From: Casimicrobiaceae bacterium
GTDB taxonomy: Bacteria > Pseudomonadota > Gammaproteobacteria > Burkholderiales > Casimicrobiaceae
Assembly (NCBI GenBank): GCA_955652025.1
Contig: CATPAO010000193.1
Span: forward strand, 1-13,096
Direction of reading: 5' to 3'
DNA: 13,096 bases
The position numbers and the translations under genes are program-made. The notes below the pieces were generated by a model, which worked only from the letters and a program-made list of their open reading frames with translations, made no database searches and was not told where the DNA came from. Positions 5,865-13,045 of this stretch are shown here, piece by piece; the stretch's first letter is position 1, and every line of letters starts with the position of its first letter.

Positions 5865-7639
5865 TCCGGCGCACGATCGGTCTTTGCCTGCTCTTCGCGA
5901 GTACCGCCGGCGCGCATGCGGCCGACATGACGAAGACGTTGCAGGTCGCGTTTCCCGTCGCCGAAAACGGCTTCGACCCGCAAGTGATCTACGACACCTA
6001 TTCGGACTCGGTCTGCGCGGCGATATTCGACCCGCTCTACCAACTCGACTACTTCGCGCGGCCGGTGCGGATGCTTCCGAACACGGCCGACGGCCTCCCG
6101 CAGATCACCGACGGGGGGCGCACGTACACGATCAAGGTCCGGCCGGGCATTTATTTCGCCGCCGATCCGGCGTTCAAGGGCAAGAAGCGCGAGCTGACGG
6201 CACAGGATTACGTCTACTCGATCAAGCGCATGTTCGATCCCAAGGTGCGCTCATACGACCTCTACCTGCTCGAGAACAACCTGGTCGGATTGGACGAGCC
6301 GCTCGCCCGCGCGCGGAAGTCCGGCACGTTCGACTACGACGAGAAAATCGAGGGCTTGCAGGCGCTCGATCGCCACACGCTGCAGATCAAGTTCCGCCGG
6401 CCCGAATACGGGTTCCGATGGTGGCTCGCGGCGCGCGATTTCGCCGCGGTGGCGCGCGAGGTCGTCGACGCCTACGGCGACGCGTCGCATCGGGTGATGG
6501 AGAATCCGGTGGGAACGGGCCCCTATCGCCTCAAATCGTGGACGCGCGGGCAAAAAATCGTGCTCGAAGCCAATCCCGACTATCGCGACGTGCGCTACCC
6601 CGCGCCGGCGACCGGCGATCCCGCCGATGCGGCGATCGCCAAAGGCATGGTCGGCCGCGCCTTGCCGATCGTCGGCAATGTCGAGATCAGCATCATCGAG
6701 GAGGGACAGCCGCGTCTCTTGACGTTCGAACGCGGCAAGCTCGACTACCTGTTCCTCGCCAATCCGCCGTCGCTTGCCGAGACCACGCTGGACGGCGACC
6801 GGTTGAAGCCCGCGCTGGCGAAACGCGGCATCGCGCTCTCCCGCGGCGTCGACCCGAATCTCGATTTCTTTTTTTTCAACATGGACGACGCGGTGGTGGG
6901 CGGATACACGCCGGCGAAGATCGCGCTGCGCCGCGCCATCAGCCTCGCCTACGATCGCGAGGCCAACATCAAGCTCTTGCAGTACGGCCAGGCGATTCCG
7001 GCGTCGCAGCCGGTGCCGCCCGCATTGTTCGGCCACGATCCCGCATTCACACCGGCGCCGATGTTCGACCCTGCGGCGGCGCGCGCGCTCCTCGACAAGT
7101 TCGGCTACAAGGATCGCGACGGCGACGGCTATCGCGAGAATCCCGACGGGACGCCGCTCACGATCGTCAAGGCGTCGACGCCCGACACCGCCGCCCGGAC
7201 GAGCGACGAACTGTGGAAGCGCAGCATGGACAGCATCGGCCTCCGCGTCACGTTCCTCAAGAACAAGTGGCCCGAGTTGAACAAGATGTCCGAGGCGGGA
7301 CAATTGATGATGTGGGGGCTGGGCTGGATCAGCGCGACTCCCGACGGCGACGCCTACTACAGCTACCTGTACAGCAAGAACATCGGCACATCGAATGACG
7401 CGCGGCTCCGACTGCCGGAGTACGACAAGCTGTACGAAGCCGCGCACGCGCTGCCCGACGGCCCGGAACGGAACGCGCTCTTCCGCAAGATGAACGATCT
7501 GATCCTGGGCTACGCGCCCTGGATCCTGGTCGACTATTCGTACTACAACGTGCTGACCCAGCCGTGGCTCAAAGGCTACAAGGCGAACCCGTTCCGGCGC
7601 GAGCAGTGGTGGTACTACGACGTCGACGCGCGGCGTTGA
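5861..7639 (+). CDS. ABC transporter substrate-binding protein, family 5 (peptide/opine/nickel type)
   Basis: This 592-residue periplasmic protein captures a solute for an ABC importer. It has a signal peptide (1-20, cut after AHA) and one long SBP_bac_5 domain (about 60-500). Conserved segments include the N-terminal DPLYQLDYF, MENPVGTGPYRLKSW, and VVGGYTPAKIALRRAISLAYDR near the hinge. Length is typical of oligopeptide-binding proteins. The ATG at 5861 overlaps the aminotransferase stop as ATGA, and AGGA lies 6-7 bases upstream. No permease or ATPase gene follows; the next gene converges 10 bp away, so the protein must use a transporter encoded elsewhere. Family membership is certain; the ligand is not. 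Related proteins are sometimes annotated as bicyclomycin resistance proteins, which I would not adopt. Confidence 0.92.
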   Translation: MIRRTIGLCLLFASTAGAHAADMTKTLQVAFPVAENGFDPQVIYDTYSDSVCAAIFDPLYQLDYFARPVRMLPNTADGLPQITDGGRTYTIKVRPGIYFAADPAFKGKKRELTAQDYVYSIKRMFDPKVRSYDLYLLENNLVGLDEPLARARKSGTFDYDEKIEGLQALDRHTLQIKFRRPEYGFRWWLAARDFAAVAREVVDAYGDASHRVMENPVGTGPYRLKSWTRGQKIVLEANPDYRDVRYPAPATGDPADAAIAKGMVGRALPIVGNVEISIIEEGQPRLLTFERGKLDYLFLANPPSLAETTLDGDRLKPALAKRGIALSRGVDPNLDFFFFNMDDAVVGGYTPAKIALRRAISLAYDREANIKLLQYGQAIPASQPVPPALFGHDPAFTPAPMFDPAAARALLDKFGYKDRDGDGYRENPDGTPLTIVKASTPDTAARTSDELWKRSMDSIGLRVTFLKNKWPELNKMSEAGQLMMWGLGWISATPDGDAYYSYLYSKNIGTSNDARLRLPEYDKLYEAAHALPDGPERNALFRKMNDLILGYAPWILVDYSYYNVLTQPWLKGYKANPFRREQWWYYDVDARR

Positions 7640-7649
7640 CGATTTGCGC

Positions 7650-8138
7650 TTAACCGCGTTTCTCGTTCGGCGCCGCGTGAATATTATCGACCCAATGCAC
7701 GTCCTCCGGATTGGGCTCGACGTTCGGCAAGTCGAGGTTGACGACGACCGGCTCCTGCCCGCTTCGGCATAGCACGCACGACAGCGGCTCCGTATCGCTC
7801 GCGTTGATCTCCTGGTGCGGCACGTACGGCGGGACGTAGATGAAGTCGCCGGGGCCTGCTTCGGCGGTGTACTCGAGCCGATCGCCCCATTTCATCCGCG
7901 CGCGGCCGCGGACGACGTAGATCACGCTTTCGACCGGGCCGTGATGATGCGCGCCGGTCTTGGCCTTCGGATGGATGACCACGGTGCCGGCCCACAATTT
8001 TTCGGCGCCCATTCGCGCGTAATTGATCGCCGCGGCGCGGTTCATGCCGGGCGTTTGCGCGGTGTTGACGTCGAGCTGATCCGCGCGCACGACACGCACG
8101 CCGTGATGCTTCCACTTCGGGTCGTCGGATTGCACCAT
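7650..8138 (-). CDS. Single-domain cupin protein
   Basis: This 162-residue cytoplasmic protein has one beta-barrel cupin domain (about 50-125). Cupin motif 1 is GAHHHGPVESVIYVVRG, with metal ligands H64, H66 and E70. Motif 2 is GDFIYVPPYVPHQEIN, with H108. A metal-binding site is therefore complete, so it may be an enzyme or a ligand-binding protein; cupins are too varied to say which. The frame is open far upstream, but the ATG at 8138 is clearly the start: GGAGGA lies six bases before it and the extra upstream frame reads as arginine-rich shadow sequence. It converges on the substrate-binding protein gene and is divergent from the ACT-domain gene 117 bp away. Confidence 0.88.
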   Translation of the reverse strand: MVQSDDPKWKHHGVRVVRADQLDVNTAQTPGMNRAAAINYARMGAEKLWAGTVVIHPKAKTGAHHHGPVESVIYVVRGRARMKWGDRLEYTAEAGPGDFIYVPPYVPHQEINASDTEPLSCVLCRSGQEPVVVNLDLPNVEPNPEDVHWVDNIHAAPNEKRG

Positions 8139-8156
8139 CGCGATTCCTCCGCCGAT

Positions 8157-8185
8157 TTGCGTTAGGCGATAGCGTGACGCAGAAT
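8157..8185 (+). promoter_or_regulatory. Candidate promoter for the ACT-domain gene
   Basis: TTGCGT (8157-8162) and CAGAAT (8180-8185) lie 17 bp apart in the divergent region and point to the ACT-domain gene. The match is moderate. No comparably good minus-strand promoter for the cupin gene was found in the same 117 bp. Confidence 0.3.
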
Positions 8186-8255
8186 CGTCGCCGTGCCAAT
8201 GCCCAAGCGCGCAATGCCGCGGGCGACCCCGGGCCGAAACCCAACGGAGGACACG

Positions 8256-8669
8256 ATGAGCGAAAAGCTGCGCAAGGTCGATTATTTCTACACGATGGTG
8301 CCGAACAACGCCGGCAAGGGCGCGAAGATCATGTCCCGCCTCGCGGCCGAAGGCGTCAATCTGCTCGCGTTCTCCGGCTTCCCGAGCGGCAAGAAGGCGC
8401 AACTCGATCTCGTCCCCGAAGATTCGGCGAAGTTGCGTCGTGCGGCGAAGCGGCTCGGCCTCAAGCTGTCGGCCAAAAAAACGGGATTTCTCGTGCGCGG
8501 CGACGACCGCGTCGGCGCGATGACCGGCGTCCTCGACAAGCTGGCCGGCGCGAAGATCAACGTCACCGCCGTCGACGCGGTGTCGGCGGGCGGCGGGCGG
8601 TACGCGGCGATCATGTGGGTCAAGCCGAAGTCGGTCGCCAAGGCCGCAAAGTTGCTCAAGGCGAAGTAG
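8256..8669 (+). CDS. Stand-alone tandem ACT-domain protein
   Basis: This 137-residue cytoplasmic protein is made of two ACT-like halves. The first (about 8-60) begins DYFYTMVPNNAGKGAKIMSRLA; the second (about 75-132) runs TGFLVRGDDRVGAMTGVLDKLAGAK. In both, a beta strand is followed by the loop and first helix where ACT domains bind amino acids at their interfaces. There is no catalytic or DNA-binding domain, so it is probably a small-molecule sensor or the regulatory partner of another protein. Start ATG at 8256 follows GGAGG at five bases, much better than the upstream in-frame ATG at 8193. The C-terminus is lysine-rich. The partner and ligand are not evident from neighbours. Confidence 0.85.
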   Translation: MSEKLRKVDYFYTMVPNNAGKGAKIMSRLAAEGVNLLAFSGFPSGKKAQLDLVPEDSAKLRRAAKRLGLKLSAKKTGFLVRGDDRVGAMTGVLDKLAGAKINVTAVDAVSAGGGRYAAIMWVKPKSVAKAAKLLKAK

Positions 8670-8735
8670 CGGCCGAACCCTGCACCGCGCGCTACGGCGA
8701 CGCTTCGCCCTCAGGAGCGGCTTCGAACGTGCAAC

Positions 8736-8760
8736 GCACGCCGTTGAAACGGCGGCGTGC
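8736..8760 (+). terminator. GC-rich hairpin after the ACT-domain gene
   Basis: GCACGCCG (8736-8743) pairs perfectly with CGGCGTGC (8753-8760) around a 9-base loop, 67 bp after the ACT gene. The following bases (cgccttgatct) hold only a weak T-run, so it may slow or end transcription but is not a classical intrinsic terminator. Confidence 0.4.
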
Positions 8761-8790
8761 CGCCTTGATCTACGTTCGACGGGGCCGGCG

Positions 8791-8817
8791 TTGGCCCGTG
8801 CCCCCGCGACGTATGAT
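8791..8817 (+). promoter_or_regulatory. Candidate promoter for the thiolase gene
   Basis: TATGAT (8812-8817) matches the -10 consensus at five of six bases. TTGGCC (8791-8796) is a moderate -35 at a short 15-bp spacing. The leader would be about 20 bases, carrying the AAGGAG ribosome site at 8830-8835. Confidence 0.45.
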
Positions 8818-8842
8818 GGGAAACCTACCAAGGAGCCTCCCC

Positions 8843-10033
8843 ATGAGCAACGGAAGAGAAGTCGTCATTCTGAGCGGCGTCCGGACCGCGATCGGCGATT
8901 ACGGCGGCAGTCTGAAAGACCTTCCGCCGACCGAGCTCGCGGCCAAGGTCGTGAGGGAGGCGCTCGCGCGCGCAAAAGCCGATCCGAAAGACATCGGGCA
9001 ATGCGTGTTCGGCAACGTCATCCACACGGAAGCGAAGGACATGTACCTGTCGCGCGTGGCGGCGGTCGACGGCGGCTTGCCGCATGAAAGCGGCGCGCTA
9101 ACCTTGAACCGCCTGTGTGGCAGCGGGCTGCAGGCGATCGTGAGCGCGTCGCAATACATTCTGCTCGGAGATACCGACGCCGCGGTCGCGGGTGGCGCCG
9201 AAAGCATGAGCCGCGCCGCGTACGCGAACCTGACGCAGCGCTGGGGCGCGCGGATGGGCGACAACAAGACCGTCGACATGATGGTGGGCGCGCTCACCGA
9301 CCCCTTCGACACGGTTCACATGGGAATCACCGCGGAGAACGTCGCGACCCGGTGCGGCGTGACGCGCGAGCAGCAGGACGCCTTTGCCGTCGAGAGCCAC
9401 AAGCGCGCCGCGGCGGCGATCGCCGCCGGACACTTCAAGAGCCAGATCCTTCCGATCGAATTGAAGAGCCGCAAGGGGACGGTGCAATTCGACACCGACG
9501 AGCACGTGAGAAATGACGCGACCGCCGAAGGCATGGCCAAGCTGAAGGCCGTCTTCGTCAAGGAAAATGGCACCGTCACGCCCGGCAACGCGTCCGGCAT
9601 CAACGATGCGGCGGCGGCAGTCGTGCTGATGGAACGCTCGACGGCCGAAAAGAAAGGGCTGAAGCCCATGGCGCGTCTCGTTTCCTACGGCCATGCCGGC
9701 GTCGATCCGAAGATCATGGGACTGGGACCGGTCAGCGCAGTCAAGCGCGCGCTCGCGAAGGCGAACCTCAAGCTCGGCGACATCGACGTGATCGAATCGA
9801 ACGAGGCGTTCGCGGCGCAGGCGCTCGGCGTCAACAAGGAGCTCGGTCTCGATGCTAAAAAGGTCAACCCGAACGGCGGCGCGATCGCGCTCGGCCACCC
9901 GATCGGCGCCACCGGATGCCTGCTCGCGGTGAAGGCGATGTACGAATTGCAGCGCGCCGGCGGCCGCTACGCGCTGATCACGATGTGTATCGGCGGCGGC
10001 CAGGGCATCGCGGCGATCATCGAAAGGATCTGA
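8843..10033 (+). CDS. bktB: Beta-ketothiolase / acetyl-CoA acyltransferase
   Basis: This 396-residue cytoplasmic thiolase condenses two acyl-CoA units or cleaves 3-ketoacyl-CoA with CoA. The catalytic set is complete: nucleophile C92 in NRLCGSGLQAI, H352 in ALGHPIGATG, and C382 in TMCIGGGQG. Length is standard. The sequence closely follows my memory of BktB from Cupriavidus/Ralstonia, for example GVRTAIG near the start, DTDEHVRNDAT, and MCIGGGQGIAAI near the end. BktB accepts longer 3-ketoacyl-CoAs than PhaA and supplies hydroxyvalerate-type PHA precursors. Start ATG at 8843 has AAGGAG seven bases upstream. No reductase, PHA synthase or beta-oxidation gene adjoins it, and it appears to have its own promoter, so its role as PHA supply or fatty-acid breakdown is open. 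Confidence 0.92.
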   Translation: MSNGREVVILSGVRTAIGDYGGSLKDLPPTELAAKVVREALARAKADPKDIGQCVFGNVIHTEAKDMYLSRVAAVDGGLPHESGALTLNRLCGSGLQAIVSASQYILLGDTDAAVAGGAESMSRAAYANLTQRWGARMGDNKTVDMMVGALTDPFDTVHMGITAENVATRCGVTREQQDAFAVESHKRAAAAIAAGHFKSQILPIELKSRKGTVQFDTDEHVRNDATAEGMAKLKAVFVKENGTVTPGNASGINDAAAAVVLMERSTAEKKGLKPMARLVSYGHAGVDPKIMGLGPVSAVKRALAKANLKLGDIDVIESNEAFAAQALGVNKELGLDAKKVNPNGGAIALGHPIGATGCLLAVKAMYELQRAGGRYALITMCIGGGQGIAAIIERI

Positions 10034-10073
10034 GACTCGCGCCCGAGGGCGCTTGCGCGGCGTCTTACGAGTC
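10034..10073 (+). terminator. Nested inverted repeats after the thiolase gene
   Basis: Immediately after the stop, GACTCG (10034-10039) can pair with CGAGTC (10068-10073). Inside lies the compact palindrome GCGCCCGAGGGCGC (10039-10052), which forms a five-base-pair stem with a four-base loop. No T-run follows, so this is at best a weak or Rho-assisted terminator. Confidence 0.35.
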
Positions 10074-10090
10074 GCGCTACGGTGCAACGT

Positions 10091-10096
10091 TATAAT
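10091..10096 (+). promoter_or_regulatory. Perfect -10 element upstream of the methyltransferase operon
   Basis: TATAAT at 10091-10096 is an exact sigma-70 -10 hexamer in a GC-rich region, about 40 bp before the ATG at 10136. No convincing -35 is at 16-18 bp; CTTACG at 10064-10069 is at 21 bp. It probably drives the four-gene operon to its right. Confidence 0.45.
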
Positions 10097-10135
10097 CGGG
10101 TCGCTACCGGCAACGATGGTGCCGGCGGCGCGCGC

Positions 10136-10759
10136 ATGAGAGACGTCCCGTTAGTCGTGTTGATCGCAACGATCTGGGCCTATTGGCTTGGGGTGGCGAT
10201 CATGGTCATTCGCGTACGGCATCGCAACCAAAAGCTGGTCGGGCTGGTGCCGGAGCAACGCGTCGAGCGGTACATGTGGCTGGTTTGGGTGCCGCTCGTG
10301 GCGGCCTGGATGTATCTGCCGTACGCCGCGCTCACTCGCGCCGGTTCGGCGTTCGAGCTTCCCGCATTCGCGCGCTCCGACACGCTGTATTCGGCGCTCC
10401 GTTGGGTCGCCGCGGCAAGCGCGGTTCTTTGTCTGCTCGCGACGGTCAAATGCTGGCTGCGGATGGGCGAGGACTGGCGGATGGACGTCGGCGCGCGAAA
10501 AACCGACCTCATCACCGACGGATTGTTCGCGCGCGTCCGCCATCCGATTTACGCGCTCAGCATGCTTCTGATCGTGTGTTCGGCGCTGATCGTGCCGACG
10601 GCGCCGATGATCGCGATCGCAGTCGTCCACCTCACGTTGATGAATCTCAAGGCGCGCAACGAGGAAGACCACCTGACCGCTATGCACGGCGAAAGCTATC
10701 GCCGCTACGTGGCACGCACCGGGCGCTTTCTGCCGCGTCTATCGTCGCGTGGATCCTAG
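10136..10759 (+). CDS. Integral-membrane methyltransferase, ICMT/PEMT-like
   Basis: This 207-residue inner-membrane protein has about five hydrophobic segments (about 5-25, 47-66, 88-105, 138-152, 154-170). The C-terminal signature of the isoprenylcysteine carboxyl methyltransferase/phospholipid methyltransferase superfamily is intact: R135-H136-P137 in VRHPIY, E176-E177, then G185, Y188, Y191, R197-F198 and P200. These residues bind S-adenosylmethionine in the family. The substrate is probably a lipophilic molecule in the membrane. Bacteria lack prenylated CaaX proteins, and known bacterial members methylate lipids or pyrone natural products. The ATG at 10136 has a weak ribosome site. A GTG at 10082 would extend the protein by 18 residues but lies upstream of the -10 element. 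Its end overlaps the hydrolase start by 11 bp. Confidence 0.85.
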   Translation: MRDVPLVVLIATIWAYWLGVAIMVIRVRHRNQKLVGLVPEQRVERYMWLVWVPLVAAWMYLPYAALTRAGSAFELPAFARSDTLYSALRWVAAASAVLCLLATVKCWLRMGEDWRMDVGARKTDLITDGLFARVRHPIYALSMLLIVCSALIVPTAPMIAIAVVHLTLMNLKARNEEDHLTAMHGESYRRYVARTGRFLPRLSSRGS

Positions 10760-11762
10760 CCGCCGGCGGTCGTGGAGGTTGACCGTTCTTTTTCCGGTGC
10801 TCGCCGCGCTTTGCGATGCGGCGATCGCGGGGGACGCTGTCGAGGAATGGCGCACGCTCGATCCGGCCCTCGCCGCGCGCGTACTGGCGCTGTCGCCCGA
10901 GCGCATCACCGACGTCGAGGTGCGGGAGACGCTGTCGCACGCTCCAGCGCCGCGCGTCATCGCGATCGAGGGCAGCCTCGCATTCGTCTCGATGCGGCCG
11001 TTCGCCGACTTCCTGGTCGCGATGGGCTATCCGGAGGATCGGCTCAGGAATCCGCACGACGGTAACCTGTCGCAAGGAAGCTTCACCGACAGCGCGCGCC
11101 TTGCCGGCGAGATCGCCTGGTACTACGAGCACGACGGCATGATGCCGATGTTGATCGGCCACAGCCAGGGCGGCATGCTCGCCGTGCGCACGCTGCACGA
11201 GCTCGCCGGCGAATTCGAAAGCGCGATCCCGGTCTGGGATCCCGTGCGCGACGAACCGTTGCCGCGGACGACGATACGCGATCCGCTGACCGGCGCGACG
11301 CGGCCGGTCGTCGGCTTGAAGGTCGGCTACGCCGCGGCACTCGCGACCGGCAAGCTGCCGCGCGTGCTGCTCGGACAATGGACGATGCTGCCGCGCCTGC
11401 GCCGTATTCCGGATTCGGTCGAAGAGTTTACCGGCTTCACCATTCCGGGCGACTTGATCGCCGGTAATCTGTTCGGCGACGAGCCGTATCGGGCAACCGG
11501 CGACGCGCAGGTTCGCAACGTCACGCTTCCGGCGTCGTACAGTCACATCGGGCTGCCGCGCACACGCCATCTCGCCGCCCAAGCCGCCACGCGGCAATGG
11601 ATCGAGCGGTACGCGCCGACGGCCACGCCTCCGCCGCTGCCGTCGCAATCCGGCGTCGACGCCTCGAATCTCGCGCACGCCGCGGACATTTGGCACGACG
11701 TGAAAAAGCGCTGGTGTCTCGAGGCGCAGCGGGCGATTCGCGCCGCAAGCGCCGCGCCATGA
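10749..11762 (+). CDS. Exported alpha/beta-hydrolase
   Basis: This 337-residue protein has a signal-peptide-like N-terminus (RRRSWR followed by a hydrophobic stretch to about residue 27, AAIAGDA), so it probably acts in the periplasm. The nucleophile elbow GHSQGG places catalytic S139, and the likely catalytic histidine is H266 in SYSHIGL near the end of the fold. The acid could not be fixed; a DLIAGNLFGDEPYR stretch just upstream offers candidates. Lipase- and esterase-type hydrolases share this layout; the substrate is unknown. The GTG at 10749 overlaps the methyltransferase stop and has no clear ribosome site, so translation is likely coupled. Its stop overlaps the next start as ATGA. A strand of the usual N-terminal beta-sheet is hard to see, so the fold may be a divergent one. 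Confidence 0.8.
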   Translation: MDPSRRRSWRLTVLFPVLAALCDAAIAGDAVEEWRTLDPALAARVLALSPERITDVEVRETLSHAPAPRVIAIEGSLAFVSMRPFADFLVAMGYPEDRLRNPHDGNLSQGSFTDSARLAGEIAWYYEHDGMMPMLIGHSQGGMLAVRTLHELAGEFESAIPVWDPVRDEPLPRTTIRDPLTGATRPVVGLKVGYAAALATGKLPRVLLGQWTMLPRLRRIPDSVEEFTGFTIPGDLIAGNLFGDEPYRATGDAQVRNVTLPASYSHIGLPRTRHLAAQAATRQWIERYAPTATPPPLPSQSGVDASNLAHAADIWHDVKKRWCLEAQRAIRAASAAP

Positions 11763-13045
11763 GGGGGCGCCTCAATGCGTTCCAGGCAGCGATGTTGCGG
11801 TGGCGCGATCTCTATCCTTACAACGCCGTCCATGTCATTCGCATCACGCGCGAGCTCGATCGTGCACAGCTTGCGGCCGCGATCCGCGGTGAGCTGGCGG
11901 CGACAGGATTGACCGGATTCGTATTCGACCGCGCACGGCAGCGTTACGAATATCGCGGCGGCCCGCCGGCGATCGAGATCGAGATCATCGACGACGGCGG
12001 CGACACGACCGCTGCGGTTTGCGTCGAGATCGAGCGCCAGCTGAACCGGGCGTTTCCCTCGACCGGCGCCATCGTTCCGTTCCGGTTCTTCGCCGTTCCG
12101 GAACAGGGCGCGTTCCGGCTCGGGCTCGCCTACGATCACTTCGTCGCCGGCGGCGATTCGATCGTCGTGCTGCTGACGAGCGTCGCGGCGCGTTATGCCG
12201 GCGACTCCCCGGAAGGCGATCGACCGAATCTCTATCCCGCCACATTCGCTCCGCTCTTACGCCGCAACGCCGGCACGATTGCGCGCGGACTGCCGTGGCT
12301 CGGTCGCATCGCGGCGAGCTGTCGGCGCGGCGTGCGGCCACGGTATGCCGACGAGAGCGACGGCTATAACCGCTTCATGCACGTGCGGCTCGACGCGCCC
12401 CTCTTGGCCAAGATACGCACCAACGCGAAAGCATGGGGCGTCACGTTCAACGACCTGCTGCTCGCAGCCCTTTTCCTGGTGCTGGCGCCGCACGTGGTCG
12501 AACGCCAACGCGCGCCGCGGCGGCGCGAAATCGCTGTCGCGTCGATCGTCAACCTGCGCGCCGAATCGGCCTTCGGCACGTGCGAGGTGTTCGGCCAATT
12601 TCTGAGCTCGATCCGACTGTCGCATCCGGTGCCCGCGGGCATCACGCTTGCGACGCTCGCCCAGGACATTCATCGCGAGACGGCGTTGATCAAGACCCGG
12701 AAAATCTACCTGCAGACACTGTTGGCGGTACGCGTCAACGCAATCGTCTGGCCGTTCCTGAATGCCCGCCGGCGCCGACACCTCTACGCCAAGACCTACC
12801 CGGTATTGGCGGGACTCTCCACGCTCAACGTGAACGCGCTTTGGAATCCGAGCGGAACCGATACGCCACCGCCCGACTATCTCCGCGCGGTGCCGACCGG
12901 GCCGTTGGCACCGCTGGTCGTTGCGGCGACCACCTGCGGCGACACGCTGCAACTCGGCTTGTCGTATCGGCGCGCCGCGTTCCTCGCCGAAAAGATCGAT
13001 AAAATCGCGGACGACTTCCGTCGCTGCGTCCAAAGCCTCCCATGA
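11759..13045 (+). CDS. Condensation/acyltransferase-fold protein with altered HxxxDG motif
   Basis: This 428-residue protein resembles the CoA-dependent acyltransferase superfamily, which includes NRPS condensation domains, PapA-type acyltransferases and wax-ester synthases. It has two chloramphenicol-acetyltransferase-like halves. The N-terminal half carries LAYDHFVAGGDSI at about 123-135: catalytic histidine H127 is kept, but the aspartate of HxxxDG is replaced by G131-G132, with D133 one or two places later. The C-terminal half has LSTLNVNALWN and a strand-turn region near GDTLQLGLSYRR that correspond to the family's latch and floor loop. It would join an acyl group to an alcohol or amine, but no carrier protein is visible here. 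No signal peptide is seen, so it acts in the cytoplasm or on the membrane's inner face. ATG at 11759 overlaps the hydrolase stop, and its own stop overlaps the next ATG. Confidence 0.78.
   Translation: MRGRLNAFQAAMLRWRDLYPYNAVHVIRITRELDRAQLAAAIRGELAATGLTGFVFDRARQRYEYRGGPPAIEIEIIDDGGDTTAAVCVEIERQLNRAFPSTGAIVPFRFFAVPEQGAFRLGLAYDHFVAGGDSIVVLLTSVAARYAGDSPEGDRPNLYPATFAPLLRRNAGTIARGLPWLGRIAASCRRGVRPRYADESDGYNRFMHVRLDAPLLAKIRTNAKAWGVTFNDLLLAALFLVLAPHVVERQRAPRRREIAVASIVNLRAESAFGTCEVFGQFLSSIRLSHPVPAGITLATLAQDIHRETALIKTRKIYLQTLLAVRVNAIVWPFLNARRRRHLYAKTYPVLAGLSTLNVNALWNPSGTDTPPPDYLRAVPTGPLAPLVVAATTCGDTLQLGLSYRRAAFLAEKIDKIADDFRRCVQSLP

Noticed and set aside
6868..6877. T-rich homopolymer in the substrate-binding protein gene as a possible phase-variation tract
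   Set aside because: The run encodes FFFFNMDD within a conserved stretch of the family, and the frame is intact on both sides; nothing indicates slippage is used.
5788..7398. 536-codon plus-strand frame overlapping the substrate-binding protein
   Set aside because: Extremely arginine-rich composition and no motifs; it is the +1 shadow of the family-5 binding protein gene.
6251..7447. 398-codon minus-strand frame inside the substrate-binding protein gene
   Set aside because: Antisense shadow with biased composition and no family resemblance.
8139..8831. Upstream extension of the cupin frame to about 393 residues
   Set aside because: It runs through the ACT-domain gene in antisense and reads as arginine-rich noise; the strong GGAGGA site fixes the start at 8138.
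9098..10087. 329-codon minus-strand frame under the thiolase
   Set aside because: Antisense shadow; the plus-strand thiolase has a full catalytic triad.
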